A stretch of 64,000 nt of DNA, from the NCBI GenBank assembly GCA_023614405.1, contig CM042687.1, positions 67,872,992 through 67,936,991 on the forward strand, read 5' to 3'. Shown piece by piece: positions 11,930 through 23,335 of the stretch. The stretch's first letter is position 1. Each line of letters begins with the position of its first letter. The stretch is from Avena insularis. Lineage: Eukaryota; Streptophyta; Magnoliopsida; Poales; Poaceae. A model generated the notes under the pieces. That model made no database searches and was not told where the DNA came from. It worked only from the letters and a program-made list of their open reading frames with translations. The position numbers and the translations under genes were made by a program.

Positions 11930-12669
11930 TGAGGATACTAATGGCCACTCTACCCCCAGTTCCTCAGTACCTGCGCTGGTCGGAGATTCCAATTACTTGG
12001 GACAGGAAGGATCACCTAGACCTCATCACTACAGAGAACCAGTACGCCATGGTCATCAACCCCCTGATTGATGGCAATGAGGTCACCAAATGTATGGTGG
12101 ATAGTGGAAGCAGCATCAACATCATGTACCTAGATACACTACACAAGATGAACTTGACGGAGGCTAACCTAAGGCGGACTAGCACCATCTTCCACGGTGT
12201 AGTTCCTGGTCGGGAGGCTCGGTCCCTTGGGTGCATCACACTTCAGGTTGCTTTTGGCGATGTTAATAATTACCGCCAAGAACGCATGACCTTTGAGGTG
12301 GTCCCCTTCAAGAGTGTGTACCACGTCATATTCAGCCGCGACATCTTCCACGCCTTCCTGGCCAAGCCATGCTTCGTCTACAACAAGCTCAAGATACCCG
12401 GACCAAACTATGTCATCACCGTATCCGGAAGCTTTACCAAGGCAAGGGACTGCGAGATTGGAGAAGCAGCCTTTGCGGAAGCTGTCCTCTACAGCGAAAA
12501 ATTCAAGGAGATCTAGAGCAAGGTCAATGCCTCGGAGATGCCGGCGTCGAAGAAGCAGATTTATGACTCTGCCCCAGCTTTCAAGGCCGCCATTGAAACC
12601 AAGACAGTGGAACTTGTGGTTGGCGATGCCTCCAAGACCATCGCCATTGGGGTGAACCTGGATCCCAAA
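11930..12669 (+). pseudogene. Aspartic protease of element C
   Basis: In frame with gag, the sequence carries the retropepsin active-site motif MVDSGSSINIMY, with the catalytic Asp at 12100-12102. A flap-like part (REARSLGCITLQVAFG) and a later hydrophobic strand (VYHVIFSRDIFHAF) follow. It would cut the Gag-Pol polyprotein. TAG at 12514 lies at its end, and TAG-TAA at 12670-12675 separates it from RT; the same frame continues past both stops into RT. The active site itself is intact. Confidence 0.8.
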
Positions 12670-12675
12670 TAGTAA

Positions 12676-14096
12676 AGTGCGCTCGTCGAGTTCCTCCATG
12701 ATAATAGGGACATCTTTTCTTGGCAACCTACCGACATGAAATGTGTACCTAGGGAACTTGCCGAGCACAGCTTGAATATTGATCCAAAAGGCAAACCGGT
12801 GAAACAACATCTACGACGCTTCAGAGACGAGAAGAGATGCGCCATAGGCAAGGAGATAGCTAGGTTACTTAAGGCTAGTTTTATCCGAGAAGTCCTTCAC
12901 ACCCGATGGGTGGCTAATCCATTACTTCTCCCAAAAAAGGGAACCAAAGAATTAGGAATGTGCGTTGATTACACCGGCTTGAACAAGCGTGTCCCAAAGA
13001 TCCGTTCGCTTTGCCTCGCATTGACCAAGTCATTGACTCGACGGCTGGCTTGGAACTTTTGTGTTTTCTCGTTGCATTCTCAGGATACCACCAAATTAAT
13101 ATGAGGAAGTTGGACCAATTGGCCACTTCGTTCACCACACCTTACGACACGTTTTGCTATGTCACGATGCCCTTTGGGCTGAAAAATGCAAGTGCTACGT
13201 ACCAGCGGACAATGCAGCGTTGCCTACACAATCAAATTGGTCGGAACGTTCATGCCTATGTGGAAGATAGAGAGGTGATGTCTAAAAAGTCAAACGACCT
13301 AATCTTCGACTTAAAAGAAACCTTTGATAATCTTTGGAAATACAACATGATACTTAACCCTAAGAAGTGCGTCTTCGGGGTTCCAGCCGGCAAATTGTTG
13401 GGCTTCATTGTTTCCCATTGTGTAATCGAGGTCAACCCGGAGATGATCAAGGCCATCCTAAATACAAACCGTCTGACATGCTTGAAGGATATACAACAGC
13501 TAATATTTTGTGTTGGAGCAGTTAGTCGGTTCGTCAGCCGACTTGGAGAGAAGGCTCTGCCGCTGTACAAGTTGCTGAAGAAGGCGGACAAGTTTACATG
13601 GATGGACGAGGCAGATGCAGCACTAAAGCAGATAGAGGAGATATTATCCTCGGCGCCTATCCTTGCAGCACCCAAGCCTGGGGAGCCTATGTTAATCTAC
13701 ATGGCGGCCACCAACCGGGTAATCATCATCGTCGTCGTGGTAGAGAGGAAAGAACCAGGGCATGAGTACGGAGTTCAACGACCAGTTTACTATGTAAGCA
13801 AGGTCTTGACAGAGTCCAAGCAGCGTTACCTGCACTACCAAAATATAACTTATGGAGTGTTCCTTGCTTCTTTGAAGCTAAGGCACTACTTCCAGGAGCA
13901 CCCTATCACAGTTGTGAGCAAAGATCCACTGTCCGACATCATCAACAACAGCGACGCTATAGGAAGGTTCGCAAAGTGGGGCATTGAACTTGCCGCCTTC
14001 GAGATCACCTACAAGAGACGCGATGCTATCAAGTCACAAGCCTTGGCACATTTTATCGCAGATTGGACGGAGATGCCATATGCTACTCCAATGTAG
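12676..14096 (+). pseudogene. Reverse transcriptase and first RNase H of element C
   Basis: The RT reads through the standard Gypsy blocks: CVDYTGLNK, LPRIDQVIDSTAG, SGYHQINM, YVTMPFGLKNASATYQR. The catalytic box is YVED at 13257-13268 instead of YVDD, so one of the two metal-binding aspartates is Glu. A one-base loss near 12999 shifts the frame. RNase H-type sequence follows, with RPVYYVSKVLTESKQRY and a long helix up to ALAHFIADWTE. A TAG at 14094 ends the frame just before the second RNase H. The enzyme would copy element RNA into DNA; here it is broken. Confidence 0.85.
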
Positions 14097-14725
14097 GAGC
14101 CAGAATACTGGGTGATGCACTTTGACGGATCAAAGCTACTCAATGGCTCGGGGGCTGGTGTACTGTTATATTATAGTCACCAACCGGGGAAAATCTACAC
14201 TATGTTCTATAGATCCACTTCGAGCCTACGAACAACATGGCGGAGTATGAAGCACTCATTCATGGACTACGTGTAGCCAAGGATATTGGCATCAAGTGCA
14301 TAGTTTGCTGTGAAGATTACGACTTGGTTGCCCAACAGGTGGCTAGAACCTGGAACGCGCGGAACCCTATGATGGCGGCATATCGGGACGAAGTGGACGA
14401 GATAGCCAATAGCTTCTTGGGCTACAAAGTCAAGTATGTCCCTAGGGATCAAAATGAGGCGGTTGATCTACTATCTAAGCTTGGATCCGGGCGCAATCGA
14501 ATTCCGCCTGGTGTTTTCCTGGAGCATCTACGGACACCATCCATGAAGGGAGCAAACATCCACAACCCGGATAGAATTAGCTCTTTCGTTCACGCAGTGA
14601 CAAAGGTCCCTCCGGCTTGGACACAACCATTCATGGAATATCTCGTACACGAAACTTTGCCCGACGACGAAGTCGAAAGATGGCAAATAGTACGTCAAGC
14701 AAAGGGCTATACCATAATCAATGGA
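14097..14725 (+). pseudogene. Second (archaeal-type) RNase H of element C and linker to integrase
   Basis: The first catalytic Asp lies in HFDGSK at 14124-14126. The Glu is in NNMAEYEALIHGL, Asp in the EDYDLV block, and the last Asp in NEAVDLLSKLGS. This extra RNase H is the diagnostic feature of Tat-lineage Gypsy elements. A frameshift near 14230 separates the first Asp from the rest. Residues after LSKLGS form the linker to integrase. Its position after the first RNase H makes a mis-call unlikely. Confidence 0.8.
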
Positions 14726-15907
14726 TAGCTCTACAAAAGAAGCACCACTGGTGTATACCTTAAGTGTGTTTCCCAGCAAGAAGGTATTGAGATCCTACGT
14801 GAGATTCATCTCGTAGATTGCTGGCATCACGCCGCTCCGCGATCATTGGTCTCCAAAGCCTTCCGGCAAGGATTCTACTGGCTGACCGCAAAGTTGGACG
14901 CCGACAAGCTGGTTGAGACATGCATGGGATGCCAGTATTATGTCCGACAACCCCATGTTCTAGCTGAAGAATTGCGAAAAATACCAATAACTTGGCCGTT
15001 TGCAGTCTGGGGGCTAGACATTGTTGGTACAATATAGACGGGACCATGTGGGTTTACGCATCTGCTAGTAGCAGTTGATAAATTCACCAAATGGATAGAA
15101 GCTAAACCCATTAGAAAGTTTGATGGGGCAACTGCCCTTAGGTTTGTCTGGGATCTAGTGGTGAGATTTGGTCTCCCACATAGCATTATCACCGACAACG
15201 GCAGCAACTTGTCACTCGGAGAAGTAGAAGCTTATTGTTGGGACAAGGGCATCTGACTTGACCTAGCGTCTATGGCACACCCACAGTCCAATGGCCAAGT
15301 TGAGCGAGCCAATGAATTAATTCTGCAGGGAATCAGGCCACATCAAGAAGCACCGCTATATAGAGCAGCTAGATCTTGGGTGGAAGAATTGCCATCTGTG
15401 TTGTGGAGTTTACGAACTACACCCAACAGATCCACCGACTACACCCCTCACTTCATGGTATATGGAGCAGAAGCCATCCCTCCTTCCGACAATCTTCACG
15501 ATTCACCAAGAGTTGCCGCCTACGACGAAGATGACGCTGAAGAATCCAGACGCCTAGATGTGGACCTTCTCGAGGAGGAGCGTGTTTTGGCATGCCAAAG
15601 ATCCACCATCTACCAGCAGAAGCTACGTAGCTACCATAGTCACCGCATTCGGCATCACTCGTTTAAAGAGGGGGATCTGGTGCTCCGACTTAAGCAGAAG
15701 AAGTCACACAAATTATCCCCGCCATGGGAAGGACCATTCATCATAAGCAAGGCGCTGCTCAATGGGTCTTACTACCTTGTTGACAATCGTGAACTTAAGG
15801 ATAGACCCAGCAAAGATCATAAGCGTAAGCGACGTGACCCGGATGATGACTACCTGGAGCTTGATCGTCCATGGAACATAGCACAACTACGTCCTTTTTA
15901 CACTTAG
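14726..15907 (+). pseudogene. Integrase of element C
   Basis: The zinc-binding HHCC part is present: HHAAPRSLVSKAFRQGFYW (His pair at 14825-14830) and CMGC (Cys at 14921 and 14930). The DDE core follows: Asp in GLDIVG at 15017, Asp in ITDNGS at 15194, Glu in QVERAN at 15302. The last two are separated by 35 residues, the canonical spacing. The C-terminal part has HSFKEGDLVLRL and ends QLRPFYT. No chromodomain is seen. Stops at 14726 (TAG), 15035 (TAG) and 15254 (TGA) inactivate it. From 15257 to 15907 the frame is open. Confidence 0.88.
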
Positions 15908-16414
15908 CATATTTTTTATCTACTGTGTACCTCTTATATGATCAATGAAATAAAGCTCTCTGGTTCACTCATATTTCTGAGTCTTTTTACCTCATTTAGT
16001 GTTAATTTTTGGATCGTATAAGACCTTTATGTGCAAGTTTGTATTTGCACTTGTGAAAATTCCACCTACGGGCGTTAGCTTAAGTTTTCTGGTCTACACG
16101 TTCTTTGTTGTTTTTATGTGGATTCTGGAGTAGTGACTTTTGGCACTTGTTGTCGGCGATTTTGTTCTTAGGTTTTTGCCATTGGGCATCATCACCTGAG
16201 CGCCTGGTTCTGACTACGAGTCTTCCGACTCACGAAATTTCAAGCATAAAACCAGAGTAATGGATAAGCCAGCACTTGCTTAAAAAATAATTACATGCTG
16301 GAACCAGTGCTTAAGTAGCAGGAAGTTACACCTATTGTTTTTCCGCCTTAAGATAACTTAGTAGTTTTTCCGCATACATCAAACCAGAGGAAACAAATAT
16401 TACATCATGTTTTT
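15908..16414. other. Convergent intergenic stretch of element C
   Basis: The region between the integrase stop and the end of the antisense gene. An AATAAA signal at 15949-15954 fits the end of a sense transcript. Otherwise I see no gene. Confidence 0.5.
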
Positions 16415-19400
16415 TCATTCCTCTGGTGCAGGAGACTTGGAAGCATCATCATCGGCGGCAAGAGAACCATCCTCTTCGAAGTCGGTGGTCTTGAGGGACT
16501 CGGAGGAGCCTTTATGATCACCGTCAATGATCTCGAGCGGCACGAAGACATTGTGGTCGACCAACTCAACAACCCTTGTGTCATATCCGACGAGAGATGC
16601 CCAGATAGACTTATGGTCAATCTTTTGGCCGTCATCGTCTGCGTCAGGAAGTCCTGAGGTTACCACGTTGATGTCGGCATCTTCATAGTATGCCTTAACC
16701 ATTGATAGTGCCATCCTTGCACCAGCCCGTGTACATGAAGATTTCCAGCTTAAAATATGCTCGGGGGCTTGGCGCGGGATCTCTGAGAACTTCATCACGG
16801 AATCCACCGCATTGATGTTGATCTGGAGGGGATTAATATCTCCTTGGCCTGCCTGATGGCGGTGCTGATAAAGTTGCCAGCGAGGGCCATGCATTCCTTA
16901 GGCGGAGGAGGCGATTGGGTTAAACCAATAGGAGTTGCAATTCCTACAAGGGAGTACATGAGTTCAATAAAACAAAAGTTCGAAGTACCTAACTTACAGA
17001 AGTACAAGAAGGAGAATCACTTACCAAAGATGCTCGCCTCGGCTTGCTGGAGAGTCTCCGCCATGGAGTCCCGTTCTTGTCGGAGGATCTTGTATGCTTC
17101 AAGATTGCGCTGATTTTTCTCATCGGCAGCCTTCCTCTGCTCTTTCAGCATTGTAATCTCCTCCTTCAAGCGGTTCATCTCCGTGTTGGCGGACTCCTGT
17201 AGGGCCTTCATGGATTCCTCGTGCATCTTCAGCGTATCCTTTCTCTCCTGCTTAAGGATCTTGTTTTTGCTATCCAACAACTCAATGTGCTTGGATTGCT
17301 CGTCAATATCCTTGGCCTTGGTGATGGTTTCTGCAAGTCGGAGAAAGAAAAATACATAGTGAGTAGGGAGAATGGCGGCACAAGACCAAGCCGGAGTATG
17401 AAAAAGAAAGGAAAAACAGACTCTTGCTCTTGGTGATTTGTTCCTTCAAGAAGGCAGTTTTACCGTTTTCAGCTTCCAACTCCACTCGCATCTTGTGGAA
17501 CTTCTCGTTGGTGACACCTCTCCATGCATTCTCATTCTGTGAAAAGAACATTTAAAGCTGTTTATTCTACTTGGAGCATCTAGCCGGATAACTATCCATC
17601 TAAAGGCTTGGGGGCTATAGTGAGAGTTTTTAAACTAGGCAATATGCTTTAGTCTTTCTTTAAGCATCTAGTCGGAACTCATTCAGTTTTCAACTAGAAG
17701 CTTGGGGGCTACAGTATAAAGTTTTTTAACTCAGTCATATACTAAATCTTTCTTTAAGCATCTAGTCGGAACAAATTCAGTTTTCAACTAGAAGCTTGGG
17801 GGCTACAGTATCGAAATTTACAAACACTGTGTATGCTACTCTAGAAGTATCTAGTCGGAATAATTCATTCAAACTAAATACTTGGGGGCGACAGTGAGAA
17901 GTTTTCTAGCATAGTCACTCTTAGAGCATTCATTTGCAAATACCTATGGTTTTCTGTCTAAATCCTTGGGGGCTAAAGTGGGATACTCATATGAAATGCA
18001 AACGACAAATAAAACTTACAAGTGCGATGATCTTGAGGTTAGTAGCGCTCTCGGCAAACAACTTGCTAAAGGAAAGACTGTTTCCTTGCAAGATATCTAC
18101 TTGTCGGAGAAGCTCATCAAGGTCGCAGGTTGGACATGTCGGTGCTGCACCAGGAGCCAGAGTGGAGCTATCGGCGTAAGCGCCGGGTAGACTATCTTTG
18201 GAAGCTCTGTGTTTATACTGGGTGCAGAGTCACCACCTTCGATGGACGTTCCACCCACCACCACCGCCTTGCCGCTACCGATGGCATCCTTAGCCGGAGC
18301 TTCAGCCATTCTGGTTGCGGTGCTTTCTTGCGTCGCCTATTCGCTGGCAATGACGAGATCCGCGGAGGCAGCTGAGTCCACTTCCACGGTGGAAGGGACA
18401 GATGCATCCTATACGGAGAGCTTGTCGGAGCAGGTGTGGGATGGATGCTGGGAGTGACAAGGGCGATGACGGGAGATGCTTGTTGCAGCACATCTTTCTT
18501 CAACATATCTTTAATGTTTTTAGAAGCCCCCGATGTTTTGGAGGTCTTCTTCAAACTCAAGCCAGCTTTCTTCCTGAAACGTGCAAAAGTATAAGTACAG
18601 GAAAAAGATGAAAAATGGACAATGTCGGAGGAAAAGAAGATTACACGATAGTGGGTGCTTTGGTAAAGGGATCCCAGAAATCTTTCTTTTCTCCACCTCC
18701 AGGGCGGCAGTGGACTTCTTGGAGGCTCCACCCTCCGTCTTCTTCTTCTTACCTCCGTCGGCAGCGTTAGAGGTAGAGATCTTCTGCTTTCGTGCCAACG
18801 GGGCATTGTCGTTGGACACGACAGTGACTTACTTCATCTTTGGGTCATAAATTTGGACAGCCATGTCATCCTCCTTTAGAATGTTACGCTGTTAAGTGAA
18901 ATCACAAGGTGTTAGATAAGATGATAAAGGAAAGATGGAAGAACTAGAGAAAATGTCATACATGCAAAATAAATAAGTATCTCTTGGCACTTGCCCTCCT
19001 CGAACATGTCGTCGGTGATGGTGAAGTCACGCTTCCTATCCTTCACTTGACGATGTCCTTGAGACGGAGCTTGACAGAGTCACTGGAGAAGTTGTCCTCG
19101 GAGATGCGGAGGCTATCCTTCCTCTCCTTAGAGAACTCATGCATCAACTTCGAGCGGTGCTGCAGAGGCTGGATCCGCCTGACGAACCAGCACATGGCTA
19201 GGTCCAATCAAGTTAGACCCGTCTCCACGAACCACTCTATCCGCCTTATGGCGCGGGAGGTGTCATTGTCGGAGGGAAGGGTGGCATGGGATCTCCATGT
19301 CGAGGCTTCGACGGAAGTTCCATCGACAAAGTCCGGATACGTTGCTTCTCGGCCAGACAGAGGGATATCTGGGCCATAGAAGTACGTCTGTTGCCAATTC

Positions 19401-20035
19401 TTCCAAGACTCGTGGCCGACGATGTCGGGGAACCGCCGGCCAGGCCGGATCTTAAAACTAATTGTGCCACAGTTCCTGAGCTCATCCTTGCTAGCTCCCG
19501 CTTCCCTCTTGACGATAAAAGTAGATAAACAAGTATAACCTAGGCCTAATCCCTAGGTAACCCGCACAAAGCGTCGCATAGTTGCTAAGCGCGAGGATGC
19601 TGTTGGGGGAAAGGTTCTGAGGTTGAATACGGTAATTGTTGAGGATAGCTAGGAAGAAATTGGAGATGGGCAGGGAAACGCCGCGTACCAATTGCTCTTT
19701 GAGGTACACCTTCTCTCTGGCTTGGGGAGAAGGTGTGACCTCGCCGGCCGGTGCCGCCCGCCAGACCAGTCCCTCCATCAAGGGGAGATAGCCTTCGACG
19801 ACCAGCTCCTTGATATCATTGTCCGTGATATCTGAGCCGCGCCAATCTCCCTTGTGGGAGTCGCCTTCTTCTCCAGCAGCTCTAGCGCCGCTGGAATTTG
19901 GTCGCCGTCAGTGGATTCCACCACCACGGATTTTGGCAGCACCAAGCCCTCTGGGGGCACATGGATGGAGCCCGTCGGCTTCGCCGCGGCATCACCTAAT
20001 GCCGCCATGGAGAGAGTAGAGCTGCTGCTCGCCAT
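16415..20035 (-). pseudogene. Antisense 3' gene of element C (PF04195-type, 'putative gypsy type transposon' domain)
   Basis: Read on the minus strand the gene starts MASSSSTLSMAAL at 20035. The conserved domain covers about 19800-19560, with PAGEVTPSPQAREKVYL, FFLAILNNYRIQPQNLSPNSI and ATLCAGYLGI, the signature of Pfam Transposase_28. A further block (YFYGPDIPLSGREATYP, IRRIEWFVETGLT) lies at about 19400-19200. A low-complexity lysine/serine region follows (about 18820-18240), then a clear coiled coil (17551-17030, e.g. TEMNRLKEEITMLKEQRK) and an acidic C-terminus ending SPAPEE at 16415. Introns are likely at about 17340-17430 and 16940-17020. Frameshifts and stops are present. Such genes are known in Grande-type Tat elements; their role is unknown. 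Confidence 0.75.
17600..17995. repeat. Tandem repeat, five units of about 94 bp, each with a CTTGGGGGCTAcAGT core
   Basis: The GGGGG cores begin at 17610, 17704, 17798, 17884 and 17978, giving periods 94, 94, 86 and 94. Units share TCTTTCTTTAAGCATCTAGTCGGAA and ACTAGAAGCTTGGGGG-type blocks. They lie between two exon-like segments of the antisense gene. The GGGGGCTA core matches the element's own polypurine tract (TCCGGGGGCTAC before 20633). Confidence 0.85.
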
Positions 20036-20632
20036 TGGAGAGGGAGAGTGGTGACTGGAAATATTAGGAGGCTAGGGTTTTTCGTGTGCGCGCGGAGGGC
20101 TCGAGGAGGTGCTCGCAGGAGGAAGACGAAGGCGCAGGGGAAGAATGAGATGAAAAGTAAAAATCCACCGCAATTGTAATTTATAACCCCTGGTGTCAAG
20201 ATTCATGCAAAGTGATCGAATGGTCGGCGCGTGGACGATGTGTGCGGGCGTGTGCGCGGAAAATTCGCCACGTTCCCAACCGTCGCCGCCAACGGTTTGT
20301 ATCCTTCGCGCAGAAAAAATGGACAGATTGTGTTCTCTGCATGTGTGAGTTACGAGGCATCGCTGACCTATGTCTACATCGCCTTAGCTGTCACTAGCAG
20401 ATGAACCATCACATCGGAATATTTCGGCATGGACGGATCCAGTCCGACTACGATAAGAGTACGATGGAAAATTCAGCGTTTCTCCGACTTGCAAGTTCAA
20501 GATGGAGAATATTGCAGGGTTCTTGGGAGGACTACAAGATATTGCTTAACGATTTGCCAACATCTATCTAGACGGAGCATTCAACATGAAGAGGCAAGAC
20601 GACGCAAGATCTCGGAGTTCTCCGGGGGCTAC
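20036..20632. other. Upstream region of the antisense gene and polypurine tract of C
   Basis: No coding sequence recognised. It should contain the promoter of the antisense gene. TCCGGGGGCTAC at 20621-20632 directly before the right LTR is the plus-strand polypurine tract. Confidence 0.6.
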
Positions 20633-21159
20633 TATTGGGGATATGCTATATGGCTATCCTCATAGCATGTCTCCTATCCGGATAACCCGGGTGGCCCATA
20701 GTTGGTAGCATGGACCATGGCCTGCTGGGCGGCCCAGTTAGATGGATCCAGAAGGGAGGCCCATGCCAGATAAAGGAAAGCTACAGAGGAGTCACCGACG
20801 TACCCAGAGCCTTGGAGTGCAAGACATGTTAGACTGATTGTATACTATGTAGGACTCTGTAACCTGTCCGTCTAGGACTTTCCCTGTAACCCTAGGACCC
20901 GCACGACTATATAAGTCGGGCCTATGGGAGCCTTTAGGGCATAACATAACTCATACCTCGCATAGAAAACCGATCCTGTAACTCGGCTTATTGCCATTAC
21001 AGTGATTTATAGAAGGAGTAGGATTCCGCCACCACTGTGGGATCTGAACCTGGGTAAGTTGTGTTACCTCGTACCCGTCAACCGTCCACCTTACCCCACC
21101 TCTCTAAACATGCACTATGAGTACCCCTCCATAGCGTACTCGTCGGTAATACCACGACA
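20633..21159 (+). repeat. Right LTR of element C
   Basis: Starts TATTGGGGATAT (canonical TG changed to TA) and ends CCACGACA. Close match to 7993-8518. The GTAGC target duplication follows at 21160-21164. Confidence 0.92.
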
Positions 21160-21164
21160 GTAGC

Positions 21165-22150
21165 CTCATGAATAAACTCAACAATATAACTATAACATAA
21201 TGCGTGCTTTTCATGATCTACAAACACATATTTTTTATCAAGCTCAAAAATAGTGGGATTAAAACCTTCAAACCCACTTTTAACAATTTTATAACAAGAT
21301 GACTAATCATTCAATATAGTACCAACATCTAGAGCTTTATCATAAACATTTTCTAAGCAAAACTCTTTAGTACCATGCATTTCGAAGTTAGGCACAAATA
21401 TAGGATTATCATATATAACAGGAGCATAACTATTATCACAAGTTTTACCCATAGTAGATATTTCAAAAGAATCCATAGGAACATAACATTCATCCTCCTT
21501 TGATAAGCATGGGGGACAACCAAATAATGTAAGAGGTAAAGAGTTACTCTCATTAGAAGGTAGGCATGGGTAGATCCATTCTTCCTCCTCTTGAGCATCA
21601 CTCTCCTCCTATTTTTCATCCAATGAGCTTTCAGGTTCAGCAATTTCTTCTTCCATAGGCTCCTGCAAGGCATTAGTCTCTTCCATTTGTGGAAAGCATC
21701 TATTAAAATATTCAAGAATATAGCCATTATCTTCCTTGTAATTATCAAAGAAAAATTTAAGTATATCATAAACCACGTATTCATAGGGTGAATCATCAAT
21801 ATTTTCAAGCAAACTAGCATGTTCAAATGCACCTTGAAAGCAATAAATTCTTCAATTTGTTCCACATCATAAAATTCATAATTTCCTTTAACATAAGAAG
21901 ATATGGTAACATTATCATTATACTCACATTGAAAATGTAGGTGTTTATACCTCCTACAGCAACAAGATTTATCAAAGAAATAAGTAACATTATAAGTAGA
22001 GCACACCTCTCTAGCAATAGTATTCAATTTATCAATTTGTTACCATAAGTGTTTCCCTTTTTGCGACAAACAATGTTCCTTATAATAATACTTTTGTTCT
22101 TCCGTGAACCCACCTTGCCAATAAGAACTAGTTTCAAAGAAACCATCCAT
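21165..22150 (-). pseudogene. N-terminal part of the element B reading frame
   Basis: On the minus strand the frame starts MDGFFETSSYWQGGFTEEQ at 22150. It continues with TIAREVCSTYNVTYFFDKS, NYEFYDVEQIEEFIAF, ENIDDSPYEYVVYDILKFFF, GYILEYFNRCFPQMEET, a long acidic run, and FVDHEKHALCYSYIVEFIHEAT, where element C cuts it; it resumes at 7992. Stops lie near 22041 and 21610, and a frameshift near 21840. The protein is acidic and rich in aromatic residues. It matches no enzyme I know. Comparable frames recur in non-autonomous Athila-type elements of wheat and barley (recollection). It replaces gag-pol in this element, between a leader and trailer shared with element D. Confidence 0.65.
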
Positions 22151-22392
22151 TGATAGAAAGCATGACAAAGAAAGGCAATAACAAACCATCAACTAGAGTA
22201 GGAACAATTTTTTTGTGTTTTTGATAAGACAAAACAAACCAAACTAAGCTAATTTGTTTTGAGTTTTTGATTAAAAAAGCAAACAAAACCAATAAAAATA
22301 AACTAAGAAAAAACAAAGTAAAGAGAAAGGTTGTGAAGGACTCCCCTTGTGAAGACGTCCTTAGCCTCCCTGGCAACGGTGCCAGAAAATCT
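22151..22392 (-). other. Leader of element B with tRNA-Asp primer-binding site at 22367-22384
   Basis: On the minus strand TGGCACCGTTGCCAGGGA follows the 5' LTR end (22393) after eight bases and fits tRNA-Asp. The pyrimidine-rich leader after it (TCACAAGGGGAGTCCTTCAC, then T-rich) is shared with element D at 62725-62925. Confidence 0.75.
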
Positions 22393-23335
22393 TGATGGTG
22401 GATCAGATCAATGTAGATCTTCGTTGGGAGTCCCCAAGACTAAGGTGTGATGAGCACATAATCAAGTCTTCCCTTAGTAAGAAACCAAGGTTATAGAACT
22501 AGTAGGATGAAGGAAACGACTCAAAGGTGTTGCTAGCAACTTGGAAACCTGCACAACATAAACTCAAGACTTTGCTCCAACGAACAGTGAGGTTGTCAAT
22601 CTCACAGGTTTGCTAAAAACAAAGGATTAACTGTATGGTGTGGAAGGTAATGGTGGTTGCAGAAAGGTAAACAATAATAGTGGAAGATGTATCAATGGTA
22701 AAGATTGGACCAGGGTCCATAGTTCACTAGAGGTGTTCTCCTTAAGATAAACAAAAATAGCATGTTGGGTAAACAAATTACAGCAGTGCAATTGACCGGA
22801 CTGAGCAAGGCATAACAATGCAATACTAGACATTCATTATCCTATGAGGTTCGATTGGGCAATACAACAAGATACATAGACCGCCATCCAACTGCATCTA
22901 TGACTAGTAATCCACCTTCAGGTTATCATCCGAACCCCCTACAGTATTAAGTTGCAAGCAACGGATAACTTCTTTAAGCAAAGTGTGTAAGGTAAACAAT
23001 CCACTTGTTCCATGAACAACAGACCATTGTTTTCCCCCTAGTAGCAACAACACATCTACAACCTTAGAGATTTTGTCACTTCCCTTAGATTTAATAGAGG
23101 CATGAACCCACTATCGACCATAAATACCCCCTCTTGGAGACACTAGCATCTACTTGGCCAAGATAGCTACTATAAACAGAGAGCATGCAAGATCACAAGC
23201 AACAGAGAAATGATAGAATCAATAAGACAAAACCATTAATCAATCTGACATAGTAATCTCAGTATCCATCGGATCGCCGCAAACACAACATGGATGATTA
23301 CAAATAGATGATCTTGATCATGAACGAAGCTCACT
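22393..23335 (-). repeat. 5' LTR of element B, portion left of E1
   Basis: Matches 3463-4400 of the 3' LTR. Interrupted at 23335 by E1, with TCACT (23331-23335) as the left target duplication. The LTR continues after 33101. Confidence 0.88.

Larger units (their letters stand above)
7993..21159 (+). mobile_element. Element C: full-length Tat-lineage Gypsy retrotransposon with an antisense gene
   Basis: This 13.2-kb element has short LTRs (526 and 527 bp) and a perfect 5-bp target-site duplication, GTAGC, at 7988-7992 and 21160-21164. The order is: LTR, primer site, upstream ORF with a gag-like domain, gag, protease, RT, RNase H, second (archaeal-type) RNase H, integrase, then a long gene on the opposite strand, polypurine tract, LTR. 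The second RNase H and the antisense 3' gene are hallmarks of the Tat lineage (as in Grande-type elements). Removing C restores the element B reading frame. Many stops and frameshifts make this copy non-functional. Confidence 0.92.

Noticed and set aside
17600..17995. CRISPR-like array
   Set aside because: Units are 94 bp with no repeat/spacer structure and lie inside a plant retrotransposon.
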